Positions 1-9,460 of a DNA stretch of 14,749 bases are shown here, piece after piece. Origin of the DNA: Goniomonas avonlea (lineage: Eukaryota; Cryptophyceae; Goniomonadida; Goniomonadaceae); the NCBI GenBank assembly GCA_003573635.1, contig QUTJ01031675.1, positions 1-14,749 of the forward strand. The letters run 5' to 3'. A program made the position numbers and the translations under genes. The notes beneath the pieces are model-generated. The model searched no databases. It had not been told where the DNA came from and was given only the letters and a program-made list of their open reading frames with translations. Each line of letters starts with the position of its first letter. Position 1 is the first letter of the stretch.

Positions 1-105
1 CGGGCCAGGCCGGAGCGTCTGCCCCTCTCGCCTCTGACGGCCACCCCACCCCCGAGCTCGGCAGGGCGAGCGACACACGAGAGGGAGCGTATGCATTTCT
101 GTTAG

Positions 106-166
106 CGAGTTCAAAGTTCGCTATCTGCGTAACCACCCCGCTAGCGGGCTTCCGACTCGGAGACTG
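106..166 (+). other. Possible internal exon of an unidentified upstream gene
   Basis: A pyrimidine-rich stretch ending in TTAG (about 95-105) is followed by 61 nt without a stop in one frame, then by a consensus donor (CTG|GTAAGT at 167). The open frame gives about 20 residues beginning EFKVRYLRNH, with no similarity I recognise. Splice-like signals on both sides are the only support, so this is a weak candidate for the tail of a gene lying to the left of the window. Confidence 0.2.
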
Positions 167-213
167 GTAAGTCAAGAGGCTGGGAGGCTGCAAGCCTGTG
201 TCAGCAGCAGCAC

Positions 214-395
214 TGGAGTGATGGGAGTGATGGGGGTGACGTGATGGGAGTGACGTGATGGGAGTGACAGCACTGAAGTGATGACGTGATGGGAGTGACG
301 GGAGTGATGGGAGTGACGGGAGTGATGGGAGTGATGGGACTGACGGGAGTGATGGGAGTGGCGTGATGGGAGTGGCGTGAGAGTGGTGTGATGAC
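214..395. repeat. Minisatellite, 9-bp unit TGAYGGGAG (array 1)
   Basis: About 15 units of TGATGGGAG or TGACGGGAG, interspersed with 5-bp TGACG or TGGCG spacers. Because the unit is a multiple of three, open frames run through it on the minus strand as His/Ser/Thr-Pro-rich peptides; these are by-products of the repeat, not genes. Confidence 0.9.
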
Positions 396-403
396 AGTGC
401 TGG

Positions 404-540
404 CAGCTGCACGTATGAACCTCAGATTCTCCGGCAGCACGTCCATACATGAACCAATATGACGCAGCTGCACGTCCATTTAAATCTCATATTACACGGG
501 TGCACGTCCATATGAACCTCAGATTACACGGCAGCACGCC
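404..540. repeat. Three degenerate direct repeats of about 40-45 bp
   Basis: Copies lie near 404-443, 464-497 and 500-538. They share a GCTGCACGT...TATGAACCTCAGATT...CGGCAGCACG core; the middle copy is the most diverged. They sit between the two TGAYGGGAG arrays. The stretch from 541 to 827 that follows shows nothing I can assign; a 125-aa open frame crosses it with one hydrophobic segment but no recognisable domain. Confidence 0.7.
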
Positions 541-827
541 GAGTCGTCGACGGAGGGAGATGGCAAGTCGCAGACCTCCGTGTATGGGCTGCGGTATGGG
601 CCTAAGTTCTTTTGAAAAGGATCGGCGAGCTATGAAACTGGGGGAAAGATGGTGTATGCATGTCCTGCTTATCGCGCTGGCCTGTCTCTGGGTGGCATTG
701 TTGTGTTGGTGTCCTCTGAGTCCTCTTGTCTTGACGATGCCACCCGGCCACCCGGCTCTGTTCTGGCGGCGGTCCTTGCCGTTGGAAAACAAGGGCGACA
801 AGACAAAGTCAAAAGGATATCTCTGAA

Positions 828-918
828 ATGATGGGAGTGGTGCTGTCATGTGATGGGAGTGATGGGAGTGATGGGAGTGAGTATGATGTCATGGGAGTGA
901 TAGTGACGTGATGGGATC

Positions 919-957
<39 letters not shown>
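828..957. repeat. Minisatellite TGATGGGAG (array 2) followed by (CT)18
   Basis: A second, shorter array of the same 9-bp unit (828-917) runs into an uninterrupted (CT)18 microsatellite at 921-957, which abuts the left arm of the inverted repeat starting at 961. Confidence 0.9.
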
Positions 958-960
<3 letters not shown>

Positions 961-1367
961 CCTTCAGGCAGGTCTCTAGGTTTCCTAGGGGTCTGTGCCC
1001 GCTCAGCGGTTCCTGAATGGCTTGATCCGCTCTCTCTCACTCACTCACTTCCCCTGCTCGGACAGCCGGGTGTATTTTCCTTAAGAGGGGGAAGTCCCTC
1101 TCCAGAATCATCCAGTGGAATCGCGGTTGTTTTGGAGGTTGGATTCGGTGTTGTGTTTCTTGCGGCCTGGCGGCACCCCAATACTCAATGCACGCACAAC
1201 ATGCAAAACGCACGCTGTTTTCGGAATCCGTGGCATGCCGTTGAACTTGTGAGCGTGATAAGTCAATTTGCAGGGGCGACTCCTAGTTGATTACACGGTG
1301 GGAAAACTCACTTCCACAAGATTGCACGGAAGCAAAGAATATGTCTCCTGTCAGCTTGGGCCTGTAT

Positions 1368-1484
1368 CAGGAGGATATTCCGATATCGGACCATGATATC
1401 ATCGCTGTCCTGTCGCTTGTGTAGTCAGGAGGATATTCCGATCTCAGACCACGATGTCATATATGTCCACGCTGTCCTGGCGGA
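1368..1484. repeat. 57-bp tandem duplication inside the inverted repeat
   Basis: TCAGGAGGATATTCCGAT begins at 1368 and again at 1425. The copies share the downstream CAGACCA/CGGACCA, TGATATCAT/CGATGTCAT and CGCTGTCCTG segments with scattered substitutions. I see no coding role. Confidence 0.8.
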
Positions 1485-1531
1485 AACCTCAGAGTTGAAT
1501 TTCTCGTATCGCGGAGATGAATTGGGAGCAG

Positions 1532-1656
1532 AAAGAAAGAGGGGGGGAGAGGGGGGAGAGAGAGAGAGAGAGAGAAAGAAGAGAGAGAAGAGACAGATAG
1601 AGACAGGGAGAGACGGGGGGGGGGGGGAGGGAGAGGCTGTGTGAGACAGAGAGAGA
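1532..1656. repeat. GA-rich low-complexity tract
   Basis: Almost pure purine on the + strand, with GAGAGA runs and a G-run at about 1616-1627. Ser/Leu/Pro-rich open frames on the minus strand come from this composition. Confidence 0.85.
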
Positions 1657-1860
1657 CCCACTTGAGTATTTGGGCCTTCAATGTCAAGGGCAGGTCCTGG
1701 AAAAAGGACTCCATGGCTTGGATGCGCGCGTCTGGTCTGTCTCTCTCTTCCCCCCCCCCTCTCTCTCTCTGAGCGATGCAGAGGCAGAGAGCGAGATAGA
1801 ATTCAAGCCATTCAGGAACCGCTGAGCGGCCACAGACCCCTAAGGATCTGCCTGAAGGAG

Positions 1861-1880
1861 AACCAATGCGGCCATTGGTT
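1861..1880. repeat. Perfect 8-bp hairpin with CCAAT on both strands
   Basis: AACCAATG-CGGC-CATTGGTT is an exact inverted repeat with a 4-base loop, directly outside the right arm of the long inverted repeat. It places a CCAAT pentamer on each strand. Whether it is a regulatory site or part of the repeat boundary cannot be told. Confidence 0.5.
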
Positions 1881-2665
1881 TCGGAGTCAAGTGGATTGTT
1901 GGCTCGAAGGGTGTTTATTCCGCGACCGGTTTCGTCCTTTCCAGGGGACTCTTCATGGTGGCTTTTTCGAGTTCTTTCCAACGTCACTCCGACGCATGAT
2001 ATCCAGGGTTTCAACGTCAGATAACTGAGACAGCTCGAATGGAGTCAGGATCGAAGATCATGTACGGCGTTATTCTTCAAAGTTATATCGTTCTTGCAGT
2101 ATGCAAATTGTGAACGATAGAAATTAACCCCTAACGAATAATACCCTCACTACTAAGGGTCTGGCTTAAAGCCTTGGGTTAATCTGTATTGTTCAATAAA
2201 AGTCATTAATGTTTTCCCCGCTATTAGGGTTTTAAATTACCCCTTTCTAGCTGTGTCCCCACAAGAGAGTTTGATATTACGTTGCATGTACCATGAAACG
2301 CGAGCTCTATTAATTGCATAGTGCCCTCATGATCAATTTGCCCAGCATTAACGAAATTTGCCTTGATGACCCACCTGCACGTACGACGCGAGGTCGGATT
2401 TTGATTGCTCAGACAGAACTTCAACACCATTTCAAGTTTCGGTTTATATAGAGAAAAAAACAGCGCTAGGGCTTCAGAGTTTACTCGCACCGGGAGTGCA
2501 ACGCCGTGACGAATCTGGGACAACTCGGATTCGGCCCGAGTTTTTGTTGCCAAGTTGTATATAATCCCTCATCACATTCGATGGGGAGCAACATGAACTG
2601 CGAGCTCGATGCGCATTACATCCGGCGGAGTTCTATAGTTGGATCGTGGGTGTAAGTTACCGTGT
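1881..2665. other. Intergenic, AT-richer, no supported gene
   Basis: A 109-codon open frame lies on the minus strand (2553-2224), but its translation shows no domain I recognise and the composition is AT-rich, unlike the exons further right. An AATAAA hexamer occurs at 2195-2200 on the + strand with no identifiable gene upstream. I see nothing else here. Confidence 0.5.
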
Positions 2666-2668
2666 AAC

Positions 2669-2975
2669 GGGGGGGAGGGAGAGAAAGAGAGAGGAGAAGG
2701 AGATGGAGAGGGAGAGCGGGAGATGTGGCGAGGGAGAGTGCGCGAGAGGAGGGGGGGTGGAAGAGAGAGGGGGAGAGAGAGAGGGGAAGAGGGAGAGACT
2801 CGGAGAGGGAGAGAGAGGGAGGTAGTGAGGGAGGTAGAGAGGACTCAGAGGAGGGAGGGAGGGAGGGAGGGAGGGAGAGAGAGGGAGCGGGAGTACCGGG
2901 AGCGAGTGAGGAGAGAGGAGAGAGCGGGAGCGAAGAGCGAGCGAGCAAGAAGAGAGGAGCGTAGCGAATTTTGCG
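2669..2975 (+). repeat. Polypurine (GGGAGA)n tract with G-quadruplex motif
   Basis: About 300 nt almost devoid of pyrimidines on the + strand, built from GGGAGA, GAGAGG and GGGAGG variants. Around 2851-2877 consecutive GGGAGGGAGGGAGGG units match the classic four-tract G-quadruplex pattern. The Arg/Glu/Gly-rich (+) and Ser/Leu/Pro-rich (-) open frames over it are compositional. Confidence 0.9.
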
Positions 2976-3079
2976 TATTCAAGAAATCTGCTAGCTAGCA
3001 AGCAAGCATTTCAGCTGATTGAGACCTGGGACATTTGAAGAAAATATCATTTTATTGAATATCCTACAGTGACGACTAG

Positions 3080-3196
3080 GCTCGTTGGAATGAGCTCCTT
3101 GCTGCGATTCGGATTCCAACGAGCTATTGAAATCTCTGGTCTCATGCTGCGTCGCAACACGAGACCCAGAGCTAAGGAGCGCCCACGTGGGAGCGC
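3080..3196 (+). other. Cluster of inverted repeats, possible structured RNA
   Basis: A 12-bp perfect stem pairs 3080-3091 with 3113-3124. A second stem pairs 3134-3143 with 3161-3171 (ten pairs, one bulged C). GCTCCTT in the first loop (3094-3100) is complementary to AAGGAGC at 3174-3180, downstream of both stems. A near-palindrome around CCCACGTGGG follows at 3182-3191. No known RNA family is recognised, and the flanks (3001-3079, 3197-3635) are AT-rich without a supported gene. Confidence 0.35.
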
Positions 3197-3635
3197 CATC
3201 GGCCGGCCGGATCGATCGACGTCGGAAAAAGGTTTCGACCGGTTTATATACGCGATATTTCTGGCTGTGAAACTTGTATAACGTACGGATATATGAGACT
3301 TGTAATTATAAAACTTGAATTAATCATTGAATGCACAATTGCGCGCACAAAAAAAAACCTGTAATTAAGCTCACTGAGTCACTGGCAGATTTGCTTCCTT
3401 TTTTGCAGATCTAGAGTTTTATCACAGTAGTATGGAATTTTAACTTGTAATGAGCACTTTGATCGGCACCCGGCAGAAACGGCCGTTTACTAGTAATCAT
3501 GGAAGTGCCAACATTCTGAGAAACTTGAAGGGCCAATTTAGAGAATTTTCTGCCAGTGTTGCACTGTAGAACTTGCACGTGCCAGGTGAATCACTACTCA
3601 TGCCGAAAAGGACAAATTGAGGACTCGGACAAGGC

Positions 3636-4174
3636 TAAGCCCGAACGACGATTTCTAGCTTGCTAGCATGCAGCATCTGACGCCCGGCCACAGCCTGATA
3701 CAGAGATACCTTCAAGATCAAAGAGAGAGAGAGAGAGAGATCCTGAGAGACGCTTAAGAGCGCGAGGGTGTGTTCCAACATGGATGAGAGAGTGTGTGTG
3801 TGCCGCTGCCATGCAGCTGTGGCATCCGAGCAAGCAAGGACAAGCACCGAACAGGTTGAGGAGGACGCAAGAGGCAACGCCAGTCTCCAGAACTCTTTAT
3901 GAGAGGTCATATTAGGTACAAAGACAGACTCAAGTGCACATACAATACAGCACGCCCCTCCCCCAGTCCGTTAACGACTGCTACACTCGCATAGAGATAT
4001 CCCATGCACACAAGATAGCGTATAAAGTTATCCCGAGGTTCCTTGATTCCGGTCAACCAGCGTGACCCAAGCCTCAGGAAGGGCGGCATATAGACCTTGG
4101 GCATATAGACGGCGTATAGACCTGTTCGCCATCCTTGAAGGCGGCTATGTGCCACGAGCGCACGCTCGGTCAAA
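3636..4174 (-). other. Region downstream of the kinesin gene, probable 3' UTR and spacer
   Basis: This follows the kinesin stop codon on the minus strand. It holds a short GA microsatellite (about 3720-3740) and three close copies of an RTATAGAC motif between about 4086 and 4121. I found no AATAAA on the minus strand here, so the 3' end of the transcript is undefined. Open frames across it show no family resemblance. Confidence 0.45.
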
Positions 4175-7100
4175 TTAGGAAATGTTCTTTAGCATGTCCT
4201 CCAGCGGCGGCGGGTCCTCGTTTCTGATGGGGGCGCCGTCAGACACAGTCGCATTGCCAGACAAACGCCACACAGCCGCGTTGCGGCCAGACCATGGTCA
4301 CAATGCTACTCCTACCTATTATTACTACACACACAACTGCACACGCACACAACTGCACACACGCGCGCGCGCGCGCGCACAAAGGAAGAAATCGCACTCA
4401 CTTCATAGCGTTAACGGAAGCGTTAACGATCTTCTGAAGAGCCTGGACCTCGCGGAAAGTCCGTTGATCTGGAGAAACCTGAGCTAAGCTCCGCGCAACG
4501 GAGTCCACCAGGCCCTTCACTTTCACCTCAAGAATAGTCTTGAGCGCTGCACGCTCCTGCGGGGGGGGGGGTGAGAAATATGAGACGTTGCAAAACTTTG
4601 CGCGACTTGAGCGAAAGGCGGGAGATATGTTGAGCACGTGGGTGGGTTGAGAGAGAGAGAGAGGGAGAGAGAGAGAGAGTGAAAATACAACTGTGTGAGA
4701 CGTGACCGGGGAACACGCTATATGGCACGTTGGACGAGCCCTCATTAGAAGCACCTCCGCCAGCGGTGTGCAAAGCGAAACGACGATCAGAGGCAAAAAA
4801 CAGTGCGGCGCCAGCGACCAAGTGCGGACCTTGGAGTTCATAGTACAATATTGCTTGAGCACGGCCATCTTGCGACTCTGCTCGTCGCGGTCCTGCAGCT
4901 CGCCTAGGACCCGCCCGCCGCCGTCCACCAGCGCTGGCGACATCTGCGTGCGCTGCGCGTGGCGGAGTTGGTAGTTCTCCTCCTTGACGCGCTCCAGCTC
5001 GCGCCGCAGCTTCTCCGCCGTGTCCGCGGCCGCCTTGTCTGCTGCGCTTGGCACGTGCCCTGGGCCTGCTGCTGCTTGTAGCCGGGCGTTCTCGTCCTGC
5101 AGTGAGGGAGTGAGGGAGTGAGGTGGCGAACACTGTGGTGTTGCGCGGGCGCCCAGTGAAGAAACACGCTCCCCCCTCCTCAAGCTCCAATCAAACTCAA
5201 ACCCCAGACTTGCCCCACAGCAGGCTGCGTTTCACGAGCAGCGCGACGCACCTCGAGCTCCTTGATGAGTTTGTTCTTCTGCTCAAATCGCCCGGTGACT
5301 TCGTGACGGAACTGCGTGTGCTGATGCCGCAGCGACTCCACCCGCCCCTCCAAGTGCTGCCAACGCTGTCAAAACTCCAACTAACACATCACAAAAGGAC
5401 CACGGGCAAAAGAGAGAGTGATGAAGCGGAGAAGAAACACGGTGAGGTCAAAACTTGGGACAACACAGGGGGCAGCCCCTCTGTCACGCAACCATAGCAA
5501 GTTGACCGAACCTGGATTCGCTCCTTGTCGAGCTGCGCCTCCGTGGCATCGTCGTGATCGCCCTTGGTGGGGGACCGGGCCGACTGCTGCTGCAGCTGCG
5601 CGCGCAGCCTGTGCACCTCCTCCTCCGACCGCCGACACCGCTCCACCAGCCGCTGCGCCTCCTGTGTCATGGGATGAGTGCCTGCATGGGAGAGCGACTT
5701 GCCGACACTAAGGGGCCCAAGAAGCCAACGCAAGCGCGGGATTGACTCACCTCTCGTGTTCGCTCCACCTCCTCGTCGCGTGCCTTGAGGCTTGACCTGC
5801 GCACAGCGTCAACCGAGGGAGTGGTGCGGCGGCCTTGTGTCACCAGAGTGCCTCGTCTAGCTAATTTCTTTGGATCAATCCCACATTTCGTTGTAACCAG
5901 ACAAGACGCACTTGAGCTCGTGGTTGAGGCTGCTGTCGCCGTTGAGGGCCCTGGGCTCGTCGCTGCCGTCGGGGCCGGCGGAGGAGTTGAGGGACTGCGT
6001 CGCCTCGCGCCGGAACTCGTTGATGCGGCCCTCAATCTCTGCCTGCACCATGCGCTCCAACTTCTCGCGGAGAATGAACTCCAGCGACACCTGCGCCGCG
6101 GGTTGGGTTGGGACGCGTGGCGCGGTGCGGCAACACTGGTGCGCAGCTACACTTGCTGCATAGCACGGGAGGGGAGGGCGCAATATCGTGAACACATGAT
6201 GCAGTGCGAACTTCAGTTAGTGCAGCAGGGCATGGCGGTGGCAGAGAACTGGCGGGCCGAGTGCGAGGTGGCGGGGCGCACCTTTTCTGACTGGACGTCC
6301 TCCAGCTCTTGTCGGCACCTGACGGTTTCGCTCTCGGAGCCTTCGAGCAACTGCATCAGCTCCGACACTTTGTCGTCCGCCGACAGCATTTGCTGCAACA
6401 ACACAGTTAGGCCTGGCACCTCCTGCATTCCAGCGACACACATGCACACCCACAGAAAGAGAGAGAGAGAGAGAGCGAGAGGTAGAGCGCACCACTGAGT
6501 CGTCAGGGGACTGCCCCCCTGCGCCGCCAAAGACCACGCTGTCTGCCGACTGGTGCGCAGGGTAGGTCTTGCCGCTGCCGCCACTTCTTGACTTCCTCGC
6601 CGCACTCGACGCAACCCCGTCGCTCGGCACACCATCACTGTTTTTGCCCCAGGGGCCGAGTGCGAGCATAATCTGGGCTTGCTTCTCGGGAGAGGAGGAC
6701 GCCTGCTGCTCCATCGTCACGCGTTGCAGGTGGATCAGCGCAGCAGTTTTCTGGTCCAGGATGTCCTCTGCACGAAGGGTGAGGCACGAAGGACCGATGA
6801 AGAACGCAAGTAACAAACACGACACATCCAAGCGTGTCACCCTCATGCCTTGCAGCGCGGACAACGTAACAAACAAAAAAGACTGACCCATCATGCGCTG
6901 GTGCCTGTCGTAGGCGTCGAGCTCCTCCTGCAGCCTCGTGATCGTCTCGTCTCTCTCGTTGAGCCGCGCAGTGAGGGCAATCATGATGTCCCTCTGCTTG
7001 AGCAGGAGCTGCTTGTACCGGTCCACCTGCGCCTTGTCCTCCTCGATGTTGTGCCTCTCCCTCTCCAGGTCCGCCATGCGGTCCTCGTACTCCTTGTGGA

Positions 7101-9129
7101 TGCGCGAGTGCTCCTTCTGCAGGGCGGTGCGGAACGCCGGCGTGTCCTCCACCTTCTGCCCGCCAACCAGCATCTGCCCTTGCACCAGGTTGAGCCGCTG
7201 CTCCAGCTTTCGCTTGGCCTTCTTCTCCCGCATGAACTCCCCAGAACGCTCCTCCAGAGCCGTCAGCGCCGCAAGCTGTCACGTGCCCGTGTCAGCAGCT
7301 GCGAACACTTCACAACAAGACCTGGGACTGCGACCGGGTGGGGGGGGGTTGTGAGTGTCACAAAGTGAGTTGTGACGGACCTTGTCGGCCTCGGCCTGGC
7401 GTCTCTGCTCCTCGAGCTGCAGCAGCCTGCGCTTGTCCACAATCGTCCTCTGCTTCTCCTCAAGTTCCTGCCGCAACTTTCGGATCTCACGCTCGTACTT
7501 GCGGAGCAGGGCCTGCGGGGGGCGATGTCAGGTCTCAACACAGCGCACACATGGTTGCAACTGCAAAGGAGGCTGCAAGCGAAGGAGCACACACCTTTTG
7601 ATCCAAGTCCTCGTTGACGCGCGCCTCGTTCTTGATGTTCTTGGCGCGGTTGGCGAACTTTAGGGTGCTCAGCGACTCCACAAACGCCTCCAGGGCCGGG
7701 GAGATCATGGCCATCATCGTGGTCTTGCAGTTGCCACCCAAACTGCACCGCTCGAGTCAGTTTTTTGTTGTCAGCACTGGCAGGGAGTGATCGAGCGCAC
7801 CTGTCTTCTAGAATACGAGTGAGCTTGGAGTCTCGGTACGGAATGTGCTGCCGGCCCTGAGTTGTCAACGCAGCGATGACGTTGCCGAGCGCGGACAGAG
7901 ACTGATTGATCTTCTTCGATTCTTCCAGGCGCCGGCCAGTGGCGCCTGTTAATCGCACCTGTCACGACTCGTTAACGTTGATGCAAGACCCAAGGCCATC
8001 AGTCGGACTTACTCGCTCAGAACCTGCCAAATCGACGAGGTTGAGCTTGCCGACTTTGAAAACTTGGCTGTTAGCAGCCTTATCGGCCTCCCTACGGGCG
8101 GCCGCTTCTTCCTCGTCCTCTTCCCGATACTCCAGTTGTTCCAGAATTATGATGAACACAGCGTGGCTGCGACTACTGATCTCGTTCATTTTCGTGCTGG
8201 CGGTCTTGCGCGTGCTGGCACCCCGTTGCATCAGCCCGTACACCTCCTTTGGGGAACGCACGACCCATTCGGAGAGCCCCTCGACAAACACACCCTTACG
8301 CTTGTCCTCGCGAATGTGGAGGTTGGTTCGCTCAGGCTTCAGCAAATCCGAGATAATCTCGTTGTAGATTTGTAAATATGACGCCCGAACCAAAAATTTC
8401 TTTTTCTCACTCGCGGTGCACTCGATGTCTGCGGAGTTGGTGTGAGGGCCGGGCAACCGAAGGCCAGAACTCACGTTTGAATATGTCCTCGGTGGCTCGA
8501 GGAATGATACCACGAATGTTATGTTCAGCTTCACCCTCCATAGTGTACGTTTTACCAGTGCCCGTTTGACCGTACGCGATGATAGTGGCATTGTAACCCT
8601 GCGTATGGCCGTGTTACAATCGAAGATCAGGATGGTCCTTGCGAAGTACCTGCAAAGTGGACTCGACAGCCTCCTTGGCAGTGTTGTCGTAAACAGCTTG
8701 CTGGTCACTGTTCTCTCCATACACATGGTCAAACGTGAACAGATACGTGGCGAAGTTGCCACACTGTGTCTCGTCTGAGTCAGGTTTCTCCAGTGCAGCC
8801 AGGTTCTCGGAAACCGTGATGCAACGCTTCCCATCAATCTTAACAATGTTTTGGAATCGTTTTTCCCCATTCAATTCACGGGGTAGTGGGGGCCTCACAC
8901 GGAGAACCACCTTAAAGTTCTTGTTTGGGTCGTGGCCCAGGTCATCGTCGTCGTCACGCGATCTACGCTTCCGTCTGGTGAGCTCGCTCTCGTCATTCAT
9001 GTGCTTTGGTAGCCCCACACTGGCACTGGCACTACTCTCATCATGCGAGCTACTACCACTGCTGTCATGCAAGCCTTGCCACTGATCGTCGCTCCAATCG
9101 AGGTCGTCAGCGGCGGCCAGCGCCGGCAT
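4175..9129 (-). CDS. Kinesin, N-terminal motor with long coiled-coil tail (1060 aa, 16 exons)
   Basis: Microtubule motor ATPase. Exons on the minus strand: 9129-8650, 8598-8475, 8428-8013, 7958-7801, 7742-7595, 7512-7381, 7275-6888, 6767-6493, 6392-6282, 6090-5912, 5796-5751, 5661-5512, 5356-5252, 5096-4830, 4556-4402, 4223-4175. They sum to 3183 nt, and all 15 GT-AG junctions keep frame. Residues 1-70 are an acidic, Ser-rich leader. The motor starts with FKVVLRVRP (72-80), has the P-loop GQTGTGKT (170-177), switch I NEISSRSH (283-290), switch II DLAGSE (334-339) and [12 protein letters not shown] in the following helix; all key residues are intact. A charged insertion (about 299-326) lengthens the loop before switch II. 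Coiled coil runs from about 443 to 1045, broken by a Ser/Gly-rich stretch (about 640-705). The protein ends in a short acidic/proline segment, [15 protein letters not shown]. The subfamily is not assignable by eye: no ARM repeats or FHA domain are seen. The ATG at 9129 is chosen because it begins the acidic leader; the frame stays open further upstream. Confidence 0.96.
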
Positions 9130-9460
9130 GGAACCAGACACGATTTTCAAGCAAGACTTCGAAAAAGGAGTGACAGTTGAAAGAATCGGTGGGTGGGCAC
9201 ACTCCCAAGTTTCTCCGGCGCACCGTTTGAAACGCGAAATTGTAATGAAGCGACACCACTCGGATATCGAGGAGGCCGGAGTAACTCGCAAGGGCGAGGG
9301 AAGTGCAGATCATTTTCACACTGGTCACAGTCAATAGTCAATCACCACTCCGTCAACCCCAACGGCATTGCGATCTGATCAAAGGCAGCGTCCAAAAAGG
9401 TCGACGGACACAACGGCAGCCACAACGACCGCGACAATGACGACGACAATGACGACGACC
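9130..9460. promoter_or_regulatory. Shared divergent promoter region, kinesin / EF-hand gene
   Basis: About 330 bp separate the two head-to-head start codons, so both 5' UTRs and promoters must lie here unless one reading frame extends upstream. No TATA box or other core element stands out. On the + side an ACG/ATG repeat (about 9429-9463) places three in-frame ATGs 12 nt apart. Confidence 0.55.

Larger units (their letters stand above)
961..1858. repeat. Long inverted repeat, arms 961-1025 and 1799-1858
   Basis: The left arm reads CCTTCAGGCAG...TAGGGGTCTGTG and continues to GGCTTGA; the reverse complement of the right arm gives the same sequence. About 40 contiguous positions (986-1025 against 1842-1803) match with one mismatch, and the left arm carries about 12 extra bases between its two blocks. 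CT/GA tracts lie beside both arms. About 775 bp separate them, with no open frame that looks like a transposase. It could be a non-autonomous element or an inverted copy of a dispersed repeat; I see no clear target-site duplication. Confidence 0.7.

Noticed and set aside
101-120. tRNA-like GTTCAAA with flanking complement (GCGAGTTCAAAGTTCGC)
   Set aside because: No cloverleaf can be completed around it; only one small hairpin.
449-826. 125-codon open frame on + with one hydrophobic segment (CMHVLLIALACLWVALLCW)
   Set aside because: No recognisable domain, starts inside degenerate repeats, no splice or conservation support; probably chance.
2120-2250. TTAGGG / CCCTAA-like words suggesting interstitial telomere repeats
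   Set aside because: Single, isolated and imperfect copies; no tandem array.
2224-2553. 109-codon minus-strand frame in AT-rich DNA
   Set aside because: No motif or family resemblance and composition unlike the real exons.
2616-3001. Several 80-120-codon open frames on both strands rich in Arg/Glu/Gly or Ser/Leu/Pro
   Set aside because: They are translations of the polypurine tract; absence of T removes stops in any frame.
3770-3901. Possible last exon on + after GCCATGCAG, ending in TGA at about 3900
   Set aside because: Only about 28 codons, no partner exons upstream with matching signals.
6850-7368. Long + strand open frames antisense to the kinesin stalk
   Set aside because: Shadows of GC-rich coiled-coil codons on the opposite strand; no start context or domain.
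9130-9291. N-terminal extension of the kinesin to an ATG at 9291
   Set aside because: The extension has no low-complexity acidic character like the leader, shows no motif, and would consume the shared promoter spacer; not excluded.
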